Part shown: positions 1-13,732 of the stretch, piece after piece | How positions within the stretch are numbered: the stretch's first letter is position 1 | Layout of the letters: the number at the start of each line of letters is the position of its first letter | Source of the DNA: Clitoria ternatea | Lineage: Eukaryota; Streptophyta; Magnoliopsida; Fabales; Fabaceae | Reading direction: 5' to 3' | Assembly: GCA_037962975.1 (NCBI GenBank) | Contig: JAYKXN010000214.1 | Span: forward strand, 37,648 to 101,647 | Length of the DNA: 64,000 bases | Position numbers and translations under genes: made by a program | Notes under the pieces: model-generated | The model's database searches: none | The model's input: the letters and a program-made list of their open reading frames with translations, nothing else | What the model was told of the DNA's origin: nothing

Positions 1-3000
1 CACGTATGCATGGACGCACGTACGCACGCATAAAAGTTTTTAAGTAGTTTCATTGTATGGAATCCAAAACAACATTGAAAGTAATTATAAATATTGTATA
101 TAACGTTTAAAAAGAACAGAAGTCTCGTCACTAGTGCTTTTTCTATCACCATATTATGTTATTTTATGTTGATTAAGAAATTTAGTTATATTAGGTAAAC
201 ATATTAAACTTGTCAATTATTCTTGGTATACTTTTAAAATTACATTGAATAGTAAACAAGAAAGAACAATAATTAATAAAAGTATACGTTGAAAAAATAT
301 TCAATGCACAATGTAAATTGAAAGAAGTCATATAAAAATTAACATAAACAATTCTAAAATACATGTCATAAAAAGGATAAGAGAAAATACATTAAAAATT
401 AAGGAAGAATAAAATATATTCTTTATAATTTTAATTAATATTAATATATTTTAAATTAAATGCATCAATTAAGACTTGGTGTAATCCCTTACGCGATTCT
501 CTTATTAAATAAACCTTAAAAAATAACATAATATATTTATTAATAATATATAATTCATTAATTATTTTTGTCAGATTCTTTTACTATCGATCTTTACTAT
601 CAATAAATGGAAAATGGGAATTAATCCACCTTTATTGATAATTGATAGCAAAAGTGAGAGAATTCTAATTAACAATAATACTTATAAAAATAAAAACGTA
701 TAATTGATATCAAAGATGACTAAATCCATTTTAGAGTGCTATTTGTACAAATAATAATTCATTCACATCATAAAACGACTAAAAAACTCACAAAGACTTC
801 ATAAATGGACACACATGCATGGACGCGCGTAGTTTCATTGTATTGAATCCAAAAAAACATTGAAAGTATTTATGAATATTGTTTAAAACTTTTAAAAAGA
901 AAAGAAGTCTCGCCACTAGAGCTTTTTCTATCACCATATTATGTTATTTTATGTTGATTAAGAAATTTAGTTATTTTACATAAACATATTAAACTTCTCA
1001 ATTATTCTTGGTATACTTTTAAAATTACACTGAATAACAAAAAAGAAAGGTCAATGATTATTTCATATTCCACTGATATAGTAGTATCAAGATTAATTAA
1101 TAAGAGTATGTATTGAAAAAAATAATCAATGCGCATTGTAAATTGAAAGAAGTCATGTAAAAATGAACATGAAAAATTCTAAAACACATGTCATAAAAAG
1201 GATAAGAGAAGGTACATTAAAAACTAAGGAAAAATAAAATATATGATTTATATTTTTAATTAATATTAATATATTTTAAATTAAATGCATCAACTAAGAC
1301 TTGATGTGATCCCTTACGCGATTCTCTTACTAAATAAACCTTAAAAAATATAAAAGAATATAATTATTAATTATTTTTGTCAGATTCTTTTACTATCGAT
1401 CTTTTGTATTAATAAATGGAAAAAGGGAATTAATCAACCTCTATTGATAATTGATAGCAAAAGTGAAGGAATTCTAATTAAGAATAATATTTATAAATAT
1501 ACTAACATATAATTGATATCAAAGATGACTGAATCCATTTAAGAATGCTGTTTGTGAAAATAATGATTCATTCACGTCATAAAACGACTAAAAAAACTCA
1601 CTAAGACTTTATAAATGGACACGTATGCTTGGACGCACGTACGCATGCACGAAAGTTATTAAGTAGTTTCATTGTATGGAATCCAAAACAACGTTGAAAG
1701 TATTTATAAATATTGTATTAAACTTTTAAAAAGAAAACTAAAACATTGTATTGAATCCAAAAAAACATTAAAAGTATTTCTAAAACATACTTCATAAAAA
1801 GGATAAGAGAAAATATATTAAAAATTAAGGAAAATTAAAATATATTATTTATATTTTTAATTAATATTAATATATTTTAAATTAAATCAATCAATTAAGA
1901 CTGAGTGTGATCCCTTATGCGATTCTCTTACTAAATAAACCTTAAAAAATAAAAGAATATAATTATTAATAATATATAATTTGTTAATTAATTTAGTCAC
2001 ATTCTTTTACTATCAATCTTTACTATCAATAAATGGAAAATGGAATCAATCATCTTCTATTGATAATTGATAACAAAAGTGAGAGAATCTAATTAAAATA
2101 TTTATAAAAATAATAACATATAATTGATACCAAAGATGACTAACTCCATTTAAGAATTCTATTTGTAAAAATAATGACTCATTCAAGTCATTAAACGACT
2201 AAAAAGACTCACAAATACTTTATCAATGCACACGCATCCATGGACGAACGTACGCACGATTTCATCGTATGGAATCCAAAACAACATTAAATGTATTTAT
2301 AAATATTGTATAAAACTTTAAAAAAAAAGAAATCTTAAAAAAAAAGAAATCTCGTCACTAGTTCTTTTTCTATCACCATATTATGATATTTTATGTTGAT
2401 TAAGAAATTTAGTTATTTTAGGTAAACATATTAAACTTGTCAATTATGCTTGGAATACTTAAAAAATTCCATTGAGTAATAAAGAAGAAAGATAAATGAT
2501 TATTACATATTCCACTAATATGAATAGTATCAAGATTAATTAATAAAAGTATGTGTTGAAAAACATAATCAATACACACTGTAAATTGAAAGAAGTCATA
2601 TAAAAAGTAACATGAAAAATTCTAAAACACATATCAAAAAAAGGATAAGAGAAAATACACTAAAAATTAAGGAAAAATAAATATATTATTTATATTATTA
2701 AATAATATTAATATATTTTAAATTAAGTGCATCAACTAAGACTTGGTGTGATCCCTTACGCGATTGTCTTCCTAAATAAACCTTAAAAAAGAATATAATT
2801 ATTAACAATATACAATTCGTTAATTAATTTTGTCACATTCTTTTACTATCAATCTTTACTATCAATAAATGGAAAAGGGAATTAATCAACTTCTATTGAT
2901 AATTGATAGTAAAAGTGAGAGAATTCTAATGTTATAAAACGGCTACAAAAACTTACAATGACTTCATAAATGGACACGCATGGATGGACTCACGTACGCA

Positions 3001-6000
3001 TGCACAAAAATTATTAAGTCGTTTCATTGCATGGAATCCAAAACAACATTGAAAGTATCTATAAATATTGTATAAAACCTTTAAAAAGAAAATAAGTCTC
3101 GCCACTAGTGCTTTTTCTATCACCATATTCTGTTAATTTATGTTGATTAAGAAATTTAATTATTTTAGGTAAACATATTAAACTTGTCAATTATTCTTGG
3201 TATACTTTTAAAATTACAATGAATAATAAAGAAGAAAGATCAATGATTATTTCATATTCCTCTAATATAAATAGTATCAAGATTAATTTTTAAAAGTATG
3301 TGTTAAAAAAATAATCAATGCACATTGTAAATTGAAAAAAGTCATATAAAAATTAACATGAAAAATTCTAAAACACATGTCATAAAAAGGATAAGAGAAA
3401 ATACATTAAAAATTAAGGAAAAATAAAATATATTAATTACTTGGTGTCATCACTTACGCAATTCTCTTTCAAAATAAACCTTAAAAAAAGAATATAATTA
3501 TTAATAATATATAATTTGTTAATTAATTTTGTCACATTCTTTTACTATCAATCTTTACTATCAATAAATGGAAAAGGGAATTAATCAACTTCTATTGATA
3601 ATTGATAGTAAAAGTGAGAGAATTCTAATGTTATAAAACGACTAAAAAAACTTACAAAGACCTCATAAATGGACATGCATGGATGGACGCACATACGCAT
3701 GCACGAAAATTATTAAGTAGTTTCATTGTATGGAATCCAAAACAACATTAAAAGTATTTATAAATATTGTATAAAACTTTTAAAAAGAAAAGAAATCTCG
3801 CCACTATTGCATTTTCTATCACCGTATTCTGTTAATTTATGTTGATTAAGAAATTTAGTTATTTTTTGTACACATATTAGACTTGTCAATTATTCTTGGC
3901 ATACTTTTAAAATTACATTGAATAATAAAGAAGAAAGATCAATGATTATTTCGTATTCTATTGATATAAGTAGTATAAAGATTAATTTTTAAGAGTATGT
4001 GTTAAAAAAATAATCAATGCACATTGTAAATTGAAAGAAGTCATATAAAAATTAACATGAAAAATTCTAAAACACATGTCATAAAAAGGATAAGAGACAA
4101 CACATTAAAAATTAAGGAAAAAATATATTATTTATATTTTTAATTAATATTAATATATTTTAAATTAAATGCATTAATTAAGACTTGTGTGATCCCTTAC
4201 ACGATTCTCTTACTAAATAAACCTTAAAAAATTAAAGAATATAATTAATAATAATATATAGTTTGTTAATTAATTTTGTCACATTCTTTTACTATCGATC
4301 TTTACTATCAATAAATGGAAAAAGGAATTCATCATCTTCAATTGATAATTGATAGCAAAAGTGAGAAAGTCTAATTAAGAATAATATTTATAAAATAATA
4401 ACATATAATTGATATCAAAGATGACTAACTTCATTTAAGAATGCTATTTGTAAAAATAATGATCATTTTGGTTATAAAACGACTAAAAAACTCACAAAGA
4501 CTTCATAAATGCACACGCATGCATGGACGCACGTACACACGCATAAAAATTATTAAGTAGTTTCATTCTATGGAATCTAGAACAACATTGAAAGTATTTA
4601 TAAATATTGTATAAAACTTTTAAAAAAAAAAGAAGTCTCGCTACTAGTTCTTTTTCTATCACCATATTATGTTATTTTATGTTGAATAAGAAATTTAGTT
4701 ATTTTAGGTAAACATATTAAACTTATTCTTGGCATAGTTTTAAAATTATGTTGAATAATAGGATGAAAGAACAATGATTATTTATATTTTTAATTAATAT
4801 TCTATATTTATATAAAAATTAACAAGAAAAATTCTAAAACACATGTCATAAAATATATTATTTATATTTTTAATTAATATTATATATTTTAAATTACATA
4901 CATCCATTAAGACCTGATGTGAACCCTTACGCGATTCTCTTACTAAATAAACCTTAAAAATAAAACAATATAATTATTAATAATATATAATTTGTTAATT
5001 ATATTTGTCAGATTCCTTTACTATCGATCTTTACTATCAATAAATTTAAAAAGGGAACTAATCAACCTCTATTGATAATTGATAGTAAAAGTGAAAGAAT
5101 TCTAATTAATAATGTTATTTATAAAAATAATAACATATCATTGATATCAAAGATAACTGAATCCATTTAAGAATGCTATTTGTACAAATAATGATTCATT
5201 CACATCATAAAACGACTAAAAAAACTCATAAAGACTTTATAAATGGACACATATGCTTGGACGCACGTACGCACACATGAAAATTATTAAGTAGTGTCAT
5301 TGTATGGACTCCAAAACAACATTGAAAGTATTTATAAATATTGTATAAAACTTATAAAAAGAAAAGAAGTCTCGCCACTAGTACTTTTTCTATCATCATA
5401 TTATGTTATATTATGTTGATTAACAAATTTAGTTAATTTAGGTAAATATATTAAACTTGTCAATTATTCTTGGTATACTTTTAAAATTACATTGAATAAT
5501 AAAGAAGAAAGATCAATAATTATTTCATATTCCATTGATATAAATAGTATCAAGATTAATTAATAAGAGTATGTGTTGAAAAAAATAATCAATGTACATC
5601 GTAAATTGAAAGAAGTCATATAAAAATTAACATGAAAAATTCTAAAACACATGTCATAAAATGGATAAGAGAAAATACATTAAAAATTAAGGAAAAATAA
5701 ATATATTATTTATATTTTTAATTAATATTAATATATTTTAAATTAAATGCATCAATTAAGACTTGATGTGACCCCTTACACGATTCTCTTACTAAATAAA
5801 CATCAAAAAATAAAAGAATATAATAATTAATAATATATAATTTGTTAATTAATTTTAACACATTCTTTTACTATCGATCTTTACTATCAATAAATGGAAA
5901 AGGGAATTAATCATCTGCTATTGATAATTGATAGCAAAAGTGAGAGAATCTAATTAAGAATAATATTTATAAAAATAATAACATATAATTGATATCAAAG

Positions 6001-8085
6001 ATGACTAACTCCATTCAAGAATGCTATTTGTAACAATAATGATTCATTCTGGTTATAAAACAACTAAAAAGACTCACATAGACCTCACAAATGCATACAC
6101 ATGCATGGATACACATACACACGCATGAAAATTATTAAGTAGTTTCATTGTATGGAATCCAAAACAACATTGAAAGTATTTATAAATATTGTATAAAACT
6201 TTTAAAAAAGAAAAGAAGTCCCGCCACTAGTGCGTTTTGTATCACCATATTATGTTATTTTATGTTGATTAAGAAATTTAGTTATTTTAGGTAAACATGT
6301 TAAACTTATCAATTATTCTTGTGTTACTTTTAAAATTACATTGAATAATAGAGAATAAAGATCAATGATTATTTCATATTCCACTGATATAAATAGTATC
6401 AAGATTATTTAATAAGAGTATATGTTGAAAAAAATAATCAATGCACATTGTAAAATTAAAAAAGTCATATATAAATAAACATAAAAAATACTAAAACACA
6501 TGTCATAAAAAGGATAAGAGAAAATACATTAAAAACTAAGGAAAAATAAAATATATGATTTATATTTTTAATTAATATTAATATATTTTAAATTAAATGC
6601 ATCAATTAAGACTTGATGTGACCCCTTACACGATTCTCTTACTAAATAAACCTCAAAAAATAAAAGAATATAATAATTAATAATATATAATTTATTAATT
6701 AATTTTATCACATTCATTTACTATCGATCTTTACTATCAATAACTGGAAAAGGGAACTAATCATCTTCTTTTGATAATTGATAGCAAAAGTGAGAGAATC
6801 TAATTAAGAATAATATCTATAAAAATAGTAACATATAATTGATATCAAAGATGACTAACTCCATTTAAGAATGCTATTTGTAACAATAATGATTCATTCT
6901 AGTTATAAAACAAGTAAAAAGACTCACATAGACTTCATAAATGCACACGCATGCATGGATGCACGTACGCACGCATGAAAATTATTAAGTAGTTTCATTG
7001 TATGGAATCCAAAACAACATTGAAAGTATTTATAAATATTTATAAAACTTTTAAAAAGAAAAGAAGTCTCGCCACTAGTGCGTTTTCTATCACCATATTA
7101 TGTTATTTTATGTTGATTAAGAAATTTAGTTATTTTAGGTAAACATGTTAAACTTATCAATTATTCTTGTGTTACTTTTAAAATTACATTGAATAATAGA
7201 GAATAAAGATCAATGATTATTTCATATTCCACTGATATGAATAGTATTAAGATTATTTAATAAGAGTATATGTTGAAAAAAATAATCAATGCACATTGTA
7301 AAATTAAAGAAGTCATATAAAAATAAACATAAAAAATACTAAAACACATGTCATAAAATGGATAAGATAAAATACATTAAAAATTAAGGAAAAATAAAAT
7401 ATATTATTTATATTTTTAATTAATTTTAATATATTTTAAATTAAATGCATCAATTAAGACTTGGTGTGATCACTTACGCGATTCTCTTACTAAATAAACC
7501 TTAAAAATAAAAGAATATAATTATTAATAATATATAATTTGTTTATTAATTTTATCACATTCTTATACTATTTATCTTTGCTATCGATAAAGCGAAAAAG
7601 GAATTAATCGTCTTCTATTGATAACTGATAGCAAAAGTGAGAGAATCTAATTAAGAATAATATTTATAAAAATATTAACATATAATTGATATCAAAGATA
7701 ACTAACTCCATTTAAGAATGGTATTAGTAAAAATAATGATTCATTCTGGTTATAAAATGACTAAAAAAACTCCCAAAGACTTCATAAATGCACACGCATG
7801 CATGGACGCACGTACACATGCATGAAAATTATTAAGTAGTTTCATTGTATGGAATCCAAAACAACATTGAAAGTATTTATAAATATTGTATAAAACTTTT
7901 AAAAGGAAAAGAAGTCTTGCCACTAGTGCTTTTTTTATCACCATATTATGTTATTTTATGTTGATTAAGAAATTTAGTTATTTTAGGTAAACATATTAAA
8001 CTTGTCAATTATGGTTGGAATACTTTAAAAATTCCATTGAGTAATAAAGAAGAAAGATCAATGATTATTACATATTCCACTGATA
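1..8085 (+). repeat. Satellite family A, forward tandem array (about 11 monomers)
   Basis: This is an AT-rich tandem array. A GC-rich landmark (CGCATGCATGGACGCACGTA and variants) recurs near positions 1, 812, 1620, 2230, 2976, 3674, 4514, 5249, 6096, 6947 and 7794. The commonest spacing is 840-850 bp, which I take as the full monomer; spacings of about 610, 700 and 740 reflect internal deletions. Other landmarks repeat in fixed order: a TATGGAATCCAAAACAACAT block, GAAGTCTCGCCACTAG, AATCAATGCACATTGTAAAT, and GATCCCTTACGCGATTCTC. No coding capacity is conserved, and the short ORFs change from monomer to monomer. I do not recognise the family. The array ends where family B begins, at ACTGATATA/TAGGTACTG. 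Confidence 0.9.
6097..6946 (+). repeat. Representative full-length satellite A monomer
   Basis: This is one near full-length A monomer of about 850 bp, measured from landmark to landmark. It holds, in order, the alternating purine-pyrimidine landmark, the conserved TATGGAATCC block, a long AT-rich middle, a CCTTACACGATTCTC block, and an imperfect inverted repeat (ACTATCAAT and ATTGATAATTGATAG arms) about 160 bp before the next landmark. The following monomer (6947-7793) is very similar to it, so local duplication of monomers is recent here. Confidence 0.75.
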
Positions 8086-9165
8086 TATAGGTACTGACCC
8101 ATCTTTATAATCTAAAAACAAATCATATAGAATAACAACTGAATAATTTTAAATATTATAAATTAAAATTTAAAATAGTTATTGTAATTGTTTTTATAAT
8201 TATTAATATATAGGTACTGACCCATCTTTGAAATCTAAATATATGATGGATTTTTAAATCAATTATAGATATAGATACGTGATGAAATATGATAGTAAAG
8301 TTTTTAAGATAGTAAAGTAATACATATATGATGGATTTGCAAATCAATTATAGATATAGATACGTGACTAAATATGATTCTCAGATATATCTTAGTATTT
8401 CTTCACATAAGACTTATTTTGTAAATACTTATTATTTGAATTTAATAATTCTAACATTCTAAAATTGGCCATCAAAATATAGTCTAAGGTTTAGCTCTTT
8501 AGTGCTAAAAATCAGATTTAAACTTCAATAACAAATTTTCAATATGATTGTGAGTTCAAGAATTCTTTGAAACCCCTGAAAATTTTATATAGAAATTACT
8601 TCTTTGATGAAAACTAATAGATGAAGCATTTTCAAAGCTCGTGTAGTCCATTTAAATGCTAATTTTGAGCTCAAATTATGTTGAGTTATGATCTTTTATA
8701 GCTCAATTTATATATTGTTTGTTCCTTAATATGTCGGTACTAACTCATCTTTAAAATCTAAAAACAAAACATATAGAATAACAACTTAATAATTTTACAA
8801 TATTATAAAATTAAAATTAAATATAGTTATGGTAATTGCTTTTATATTATACTAGTTAAACTTTGGAAATCATAGTGACCTAATAGACATTATAAATTTA
8901 GCTAAATAGACTTCATAAGCAAACCATAGGATAATTTCACTGAGAGAAAAAATATGGTTGTGTTGTGAGGCAATGTTGACAGTATATGCGTAGGCTATGA
9001 TGAGTGACACCACTATTTAGAGTAAAAAGGAAAGGACTTTATTTTCTTGTGTTTGAAGAGTAATATAGAGAACCATTTTTAAAAAGTTTAATATGTAGTT
9101 AATCTTAATGTTTTATAAGTTTGACTTCTTAAACCTATTAAATGTTATTATTATGTTCTTTACTC

Positions 9166-9189
9166 ATATATATATATATATATATATAT
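9166..9189. repeat. (TA)n microsatellite inside a B monomer
   Basis: A pure AT/TA dinucleotide run of 24 bp at the conserved position of the B monomer. Its counterpart in the second duplicated copy (47611-47648) is 38 bp long, so the tract has changed length since the duplication. Confidence 0.9.
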
Positions 9190-10087
9190 TGTGTGTACAC
9201 ATTAATATTTCATTTGTAAATCAATGTTCTAAAATTTATGGTAAAGTTTTTGTATAGTAAAGTAACATATAAATGATGGATTTGCAAATCAATTATAGAT
9301 ATAGATACGTGATTAGATATGTTTCTCAGATATTTCTTAATATTTCTTCACATAAGACTTGTTTTGTAAATACTTATTATTTGAATTTAATAATTCCAAT
9401 ATTCTAAAATTAGCCATCAAAATATACGCTAAGGTTTAGCTCTTTAGTGCTAAAAATCAAATTCAAACTTCAATAACGAATTTTCAATATGATTGTGAGT
9501 TCAAGAATTCTTTAAAACCCTTAGAAATTTTATTTAGGAATTACTTATTTGATGAAAACTAATAGATGAAGCATTTCCAAAGATTGTGTAGTCTATTTAA
9601 ATGCTAATTTTGAGCTCAAATTATGTTTAGTTATGATCTTTTAAAGCTTAATTTAGATATTGTTTGTTCCTTAATAAGTGAGTACTGACTCATCTTTGAA
9701 ATCTAAAAACAAAACATATAAAATAACAACTTAATAATTTTTAAATATTATAAAATCAAAATTAAATATAATTATGGTAATTGTTTTTGAAATCATAATG
9801 ACCTAAGAGACATTATAAATTTAGCTAAATAGACTTGATAAGCAAACCTTAGGACAATTACACTGAAAGAATAAATATGGTTGTGTTGTGAGGCAATGTT
9901 GACAACATATGTGTAGGCTATGATGAGGGCACGCCTATTTAGAGTAAAAAAGAAAGGACTTCATTTTCTTGTTTTTGAAGAGTAATATAGAGAACCATTT
10001 TTAAAAAGTTATATACGTAGTTAATCTTCATGTTTTATAAGTTTGACTTCTTCTTAAACCTATTAAATGTTATTATTATGTTCTTTA

Positions 10088-10090
<3 letters not shown>

Positions 10091-10122
<32 letters not shown>
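10091..10122. repeat. (TA)n microsatellite inside a B monomer
   Basis: A run of about 32 bp at the same monomer position, followed by TTGTGTGGGTACACG. The duplicated counterpart at 48551-48580 is slightly shorter. Similar runs lie near 11043, 11989, 12930, 20150, 21098, 22043, 22984, 23930, 24882 and 25813. Confidence 0.85.
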
Positions 10123-10126
<4 letters not shown>

Positions 10127-13100
10127 GTGGGTACACGTTAATAATTCATTTTTAAGTCAATGTTTTAAAATTTAGAGTAAAGTTTTTGACATAGTAAAGT
10201 AATATATAAATGATGGATTTACAAATCAATTATAGATATAGATACGTGACTAAATATGATTCTGAGATATATCTTAATATTTCTTCACATAAGAGTTATT
10301 TTGTAAATACTTATTATTTGAATTGAATAATTCTAACATTCTAAAATTAGCCATCGAAATATACTTTAATTCTTTAGTGCTAAACATCAAATTTAAACTT
10401 CAATAACGAATTTTCAATATGATTGTGAGTTCAAGAATTCTTTGAAACCCCAGGAAATTTTATTTAGGAAAAACTTGTTTGATGAAAACTAATAAATGAA
10501 ACATTTCAAAGCTTGTGTAGTCCATTTGAATGCTAATTTTGAGCTTAAACTATGTTGAGTTATGATCTTTTAAAGCTAAATATAGATATTGTTTGTTCCT
10601 TAATATATCGGTATTGACTCATCTTTGAAATCTGAAAACAAAACATATAGAATAACAACTTAATAATTTTACAATATTATAAAATTAAAATTAAATATGG
10701 TTATGGTAATTGCTTTTATAATTATACTAGTTATACTTTTGAATTCATAGTGACATAGTAGACATTATAAATATAGCTAAATAGACTTAATAAGCAAATC
10801 TTAGGACAATTTCACTAAAAGAAAAAATATGGTTGTATTGTAAGGCAATGTTGACCACATATGTGTAGGCTATGAGGAGTGGCACCCCTATTTAATAAAA
10901 AAAAGGACTTCATTTTCTTGTTTTTGAAGAGTAATATCGAGAACCATTTTTAAAAAGTTTAATATGTACTTAATCTTAATGTTTTATAAGTTTGACTTCT
11001 TCTTACACCTATTAAATGTTATTATTATATTCTTTACTCACATATATATATATACATATATATGTGAGTATATTAATAATTCATTTTTAAATCAATGTTT
11101 TAAAATTTAGGGTAAAGTTTTTTTCATAGTAAAGTAACATATAAATGATGGATTTGCAAATCAATTATACACATACATACAGGAATAGATATGATTCTCA
11201 GATATCTCTTAATATTTGTTCACATAATACTTGTTTTGTCAATACTTATTATTTGAATCTAATAATTCTAGCATTCTAAAATTAGTCATCCAAATATACT
11301 CTAAGGTTTACCTCTTCAATGCAAAAAATCAATTTCAAACTTCAATAAGAAATTTTTAATATAATTTAGAGTTCAAGAATTCTTTCAAACCGCACGAAAT
11401 TTTATTTAAGAATTACTTGTTTGATGGAAGCTAATACATGAAGTATTTTCATAGCTTGGATAGTCCATTTAAATGCTAATTTTGAGCTCAAATTATGTTG
11501 AGTTATGATCTTTTAAAGCTTAATTTAGATATTATTCATTCCTTAATATGTCAGTACTCACCCATCTTTGAAATCTAAAAACAAATCATATAGAATAACA
11601 ACATAATAATTTAAAATATTATAAAATTAAAATTAAAAATAGTTATGGTAATTATTTTTATAATTTCACTAGTTATATTTTTTAAATCATAGTGACCTAG
11701 TAGACATTAAAAATATAGCTAAATAGACTTGATAAGAAAACCTTAGGACAATTTCACTAAAAGAAAAAATATGGTTATGTTGTGAGACAATGTTGACCAT
11801 ATATGTGTAGGCTATGATGAGTGACACCCCTATTTAGAGTAAAAAGGAAAGGACTTCATTTTTTTTTATTTTTGAAGAGTAATATAGAGAACCATTTTTA
11901 AAAAGTTTAATATGTAGTTAATCTTAATGTTTTATAAGTTTGGCTTCTTCTTAAACCTGTTAAATGTTATTATTATATTCTTTGCTCATATATATATATA
12001 TGTGTGTGTGTGCACATTAATAATTCATTTTTAAATCAATATTTTAATATTTTGGGTAAATTTTTTGACATAGTAAAGTAACATATAAATGATGGATTTT
12101 CAAATCAGTTATATATATACATATATCAATAGATATGATTCTCAGATATCTCTTAATATTTGTTCCATAAGACTCGTTATGTAAATACTTATTATTTGAA
12201 TTTAATAATTCTAACATTCTAAAATTAGCCATCCAAATACACTCTAAGGCTTAGCTCTTCAATGCTAAAAATAAAATTCAAACTTCAATAACGAATTTTC
12301 AATATGATTGTGAGTTCAAGAATTCTTTGAAACCCATGGAAATTTTATTTAGGAATTACTTATTTGATGGAAACTAATAGATAAAGCATTGTCAAAGCTT
12401 GTGTAGTCCATTTAAATGCTAATTTTAAGCTCAAATTATGTGTACTTATGATCTTTAAAAGCTCAATTTAGATATTGTTTGTTCCTTAATATGTCGGTAC
12501 TGACTCATCTTTGAAATCTAAAAATAAAACATATAGAATAACAACTTAATAATTTTAAAATATTATAAAATTAAAATTAAAAATAATTATGGTAATTGTT
12601 TTTATAATTATACTAGTTACACTTTTGTAACAATAGTGACCTAATAATAGACATTATAAATTTAGCTAAATAGACTTGATAAGTAAAACTTTGGACAATT
12701 TCACTGAAAATAATATGGTTGTGTTGTGAGGCAATGTTGACCATATATGTGTAGCCTATAATGTCTGACACCCCTATTTAGAGTAAAAAAGTAAGGACTT
12801 CATTTTCTTATTATTGAAGAGTAATATAGAGAACCATTTTTAAAAAGTTTAATATGTAGTTAATCTTAATGGTTTATATGTTTGACTTCTTCTTAAACCT
12901 AATATATGTTATTATTATGTTCTTTACTCATATATATATATATATATGTATGTACATATTAATAATTTTTTTAAAATCAATGTTTTAAAATTTAGGGTAA
13001 AGTTTTTGACATAGTAAAGTAAAAAATAAATGATGGATTTGCAAATCAATTATATATATAGATACATGACTAGATATGATTCTCAGATATTTCTTAATAT

Positions 13101-13695
13101 TTTTTCTCATAAGACTTGTTTTGTAAATACTTATTATTTGAATTTAATAATTCTAACATTCTAAAATTAGCCATCCAAATATACTCTAAGACTTAGCTCT
13201 TCAATGCTAAAAATTAAATTTAAACTTCAATAATGATTTTTCAATATTATTATGAGTTCAAGAATTGTTTGAAACACCTGGAAATTTTATTTAGGAATTA
13301 CTTATTTGATGGAAACTAATAGATGAAGCATTTTCAAAGCTTGTGTAGTCCATTTAAATGCTAATTTTGAGCTCAAATTATGTTGAGTTATGATCTTTTA
13401 AAGCTCAATTTAGATATTGTTTGTTCCTTCATATGTCGGTAGTGACTCATATTGGAAATCTAAAAGTGAAACATATAGACTAACAACTTAATAATTTTTA
13501 AAATATTATAAAATTACAATTAAAAATAGTGATGGTAATTGTTTTTATAATTATACTAATTATATTTTTGAAATCATAGTGACCTAATAGACATTATAAA
13601 TTTAGCTAAATAGACTTGATAAGCAAACCTTAGGGCAATTTCACTAAAAGAAAAAATATGGTTATGTTGTGAGGCAATGTTGACAACATATGTGT

Positions 13696-13698
13696 AGG
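13696..13698. other. Target-site duplication AGG, left of CACTA element (copy 1)
   Basis: The uninterrupted B monomer reads GTGTAGGCTATGATGAG. Here GTGTAGG is followed by the CACTA terminus, and AGGCTATGATGAG resumes after the element at 19978. The 3-bp AGG is therefore duplicated, as expected for CACTA elements. Confidence 0.9.
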
Positions 13699-13732
13699 CA
13701 CTATAAGAAATACGCGGTTTTACGGCGGTTTA
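13699..13732 (+). repeat. CACTA left terminal inverted repeat and subterminal motif (copy 1)
   Basis: CACTATAAGAAA matches the opposite end at 11 of 12 positions (CACTACAAGAAA). It is followed by CGCGGTTTTACGGCGGTTT, which holds two GCGGTTT motifs like those clustered at the other end. In copy 2 this stretch is slightly decayed (CGCGTTTTTATGGCGG). Confidence 0.85.

Larger units (their letters stand above)
8086..13698 (+). repeat. Satellite family B, left tandem array
   Basis: This is a second, unrelated AT-rich tandem repeat. The landmark TCGGTACTGACTCATCTTTG or close variants occurs near 8734, 9679, 10608, 11551, 12494 and 13435, so the monomer is about 940 bp. Each monomer carries TAGCTAAATAGACTTGATAA, GAGGCAATGTTGACCACATA, GACACCCCTATTTAGAG and a (TA)n tract followed by a TG-rich stretch and TGCACATTAATAATTC. 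The first 650 bp (8086-8733) is scrambled: the CGGTACTG landmark occurs at about 8090 and again at about 8213, and a GATGGATTT-AAATCAATTATAG segment is also doubled. This suggests a damaged array edge. I see no coding potential. The last monomer is interrupted by the CACTA element. Confidence 0.88.

Noticed and set aside
1..8085. CRISPR-like regular spacing of the GC-rich motif
   Set aside because: The spacing is about 0.85 kb with conserved intervening sequence in eukaryotic DNA. It is a satellite.
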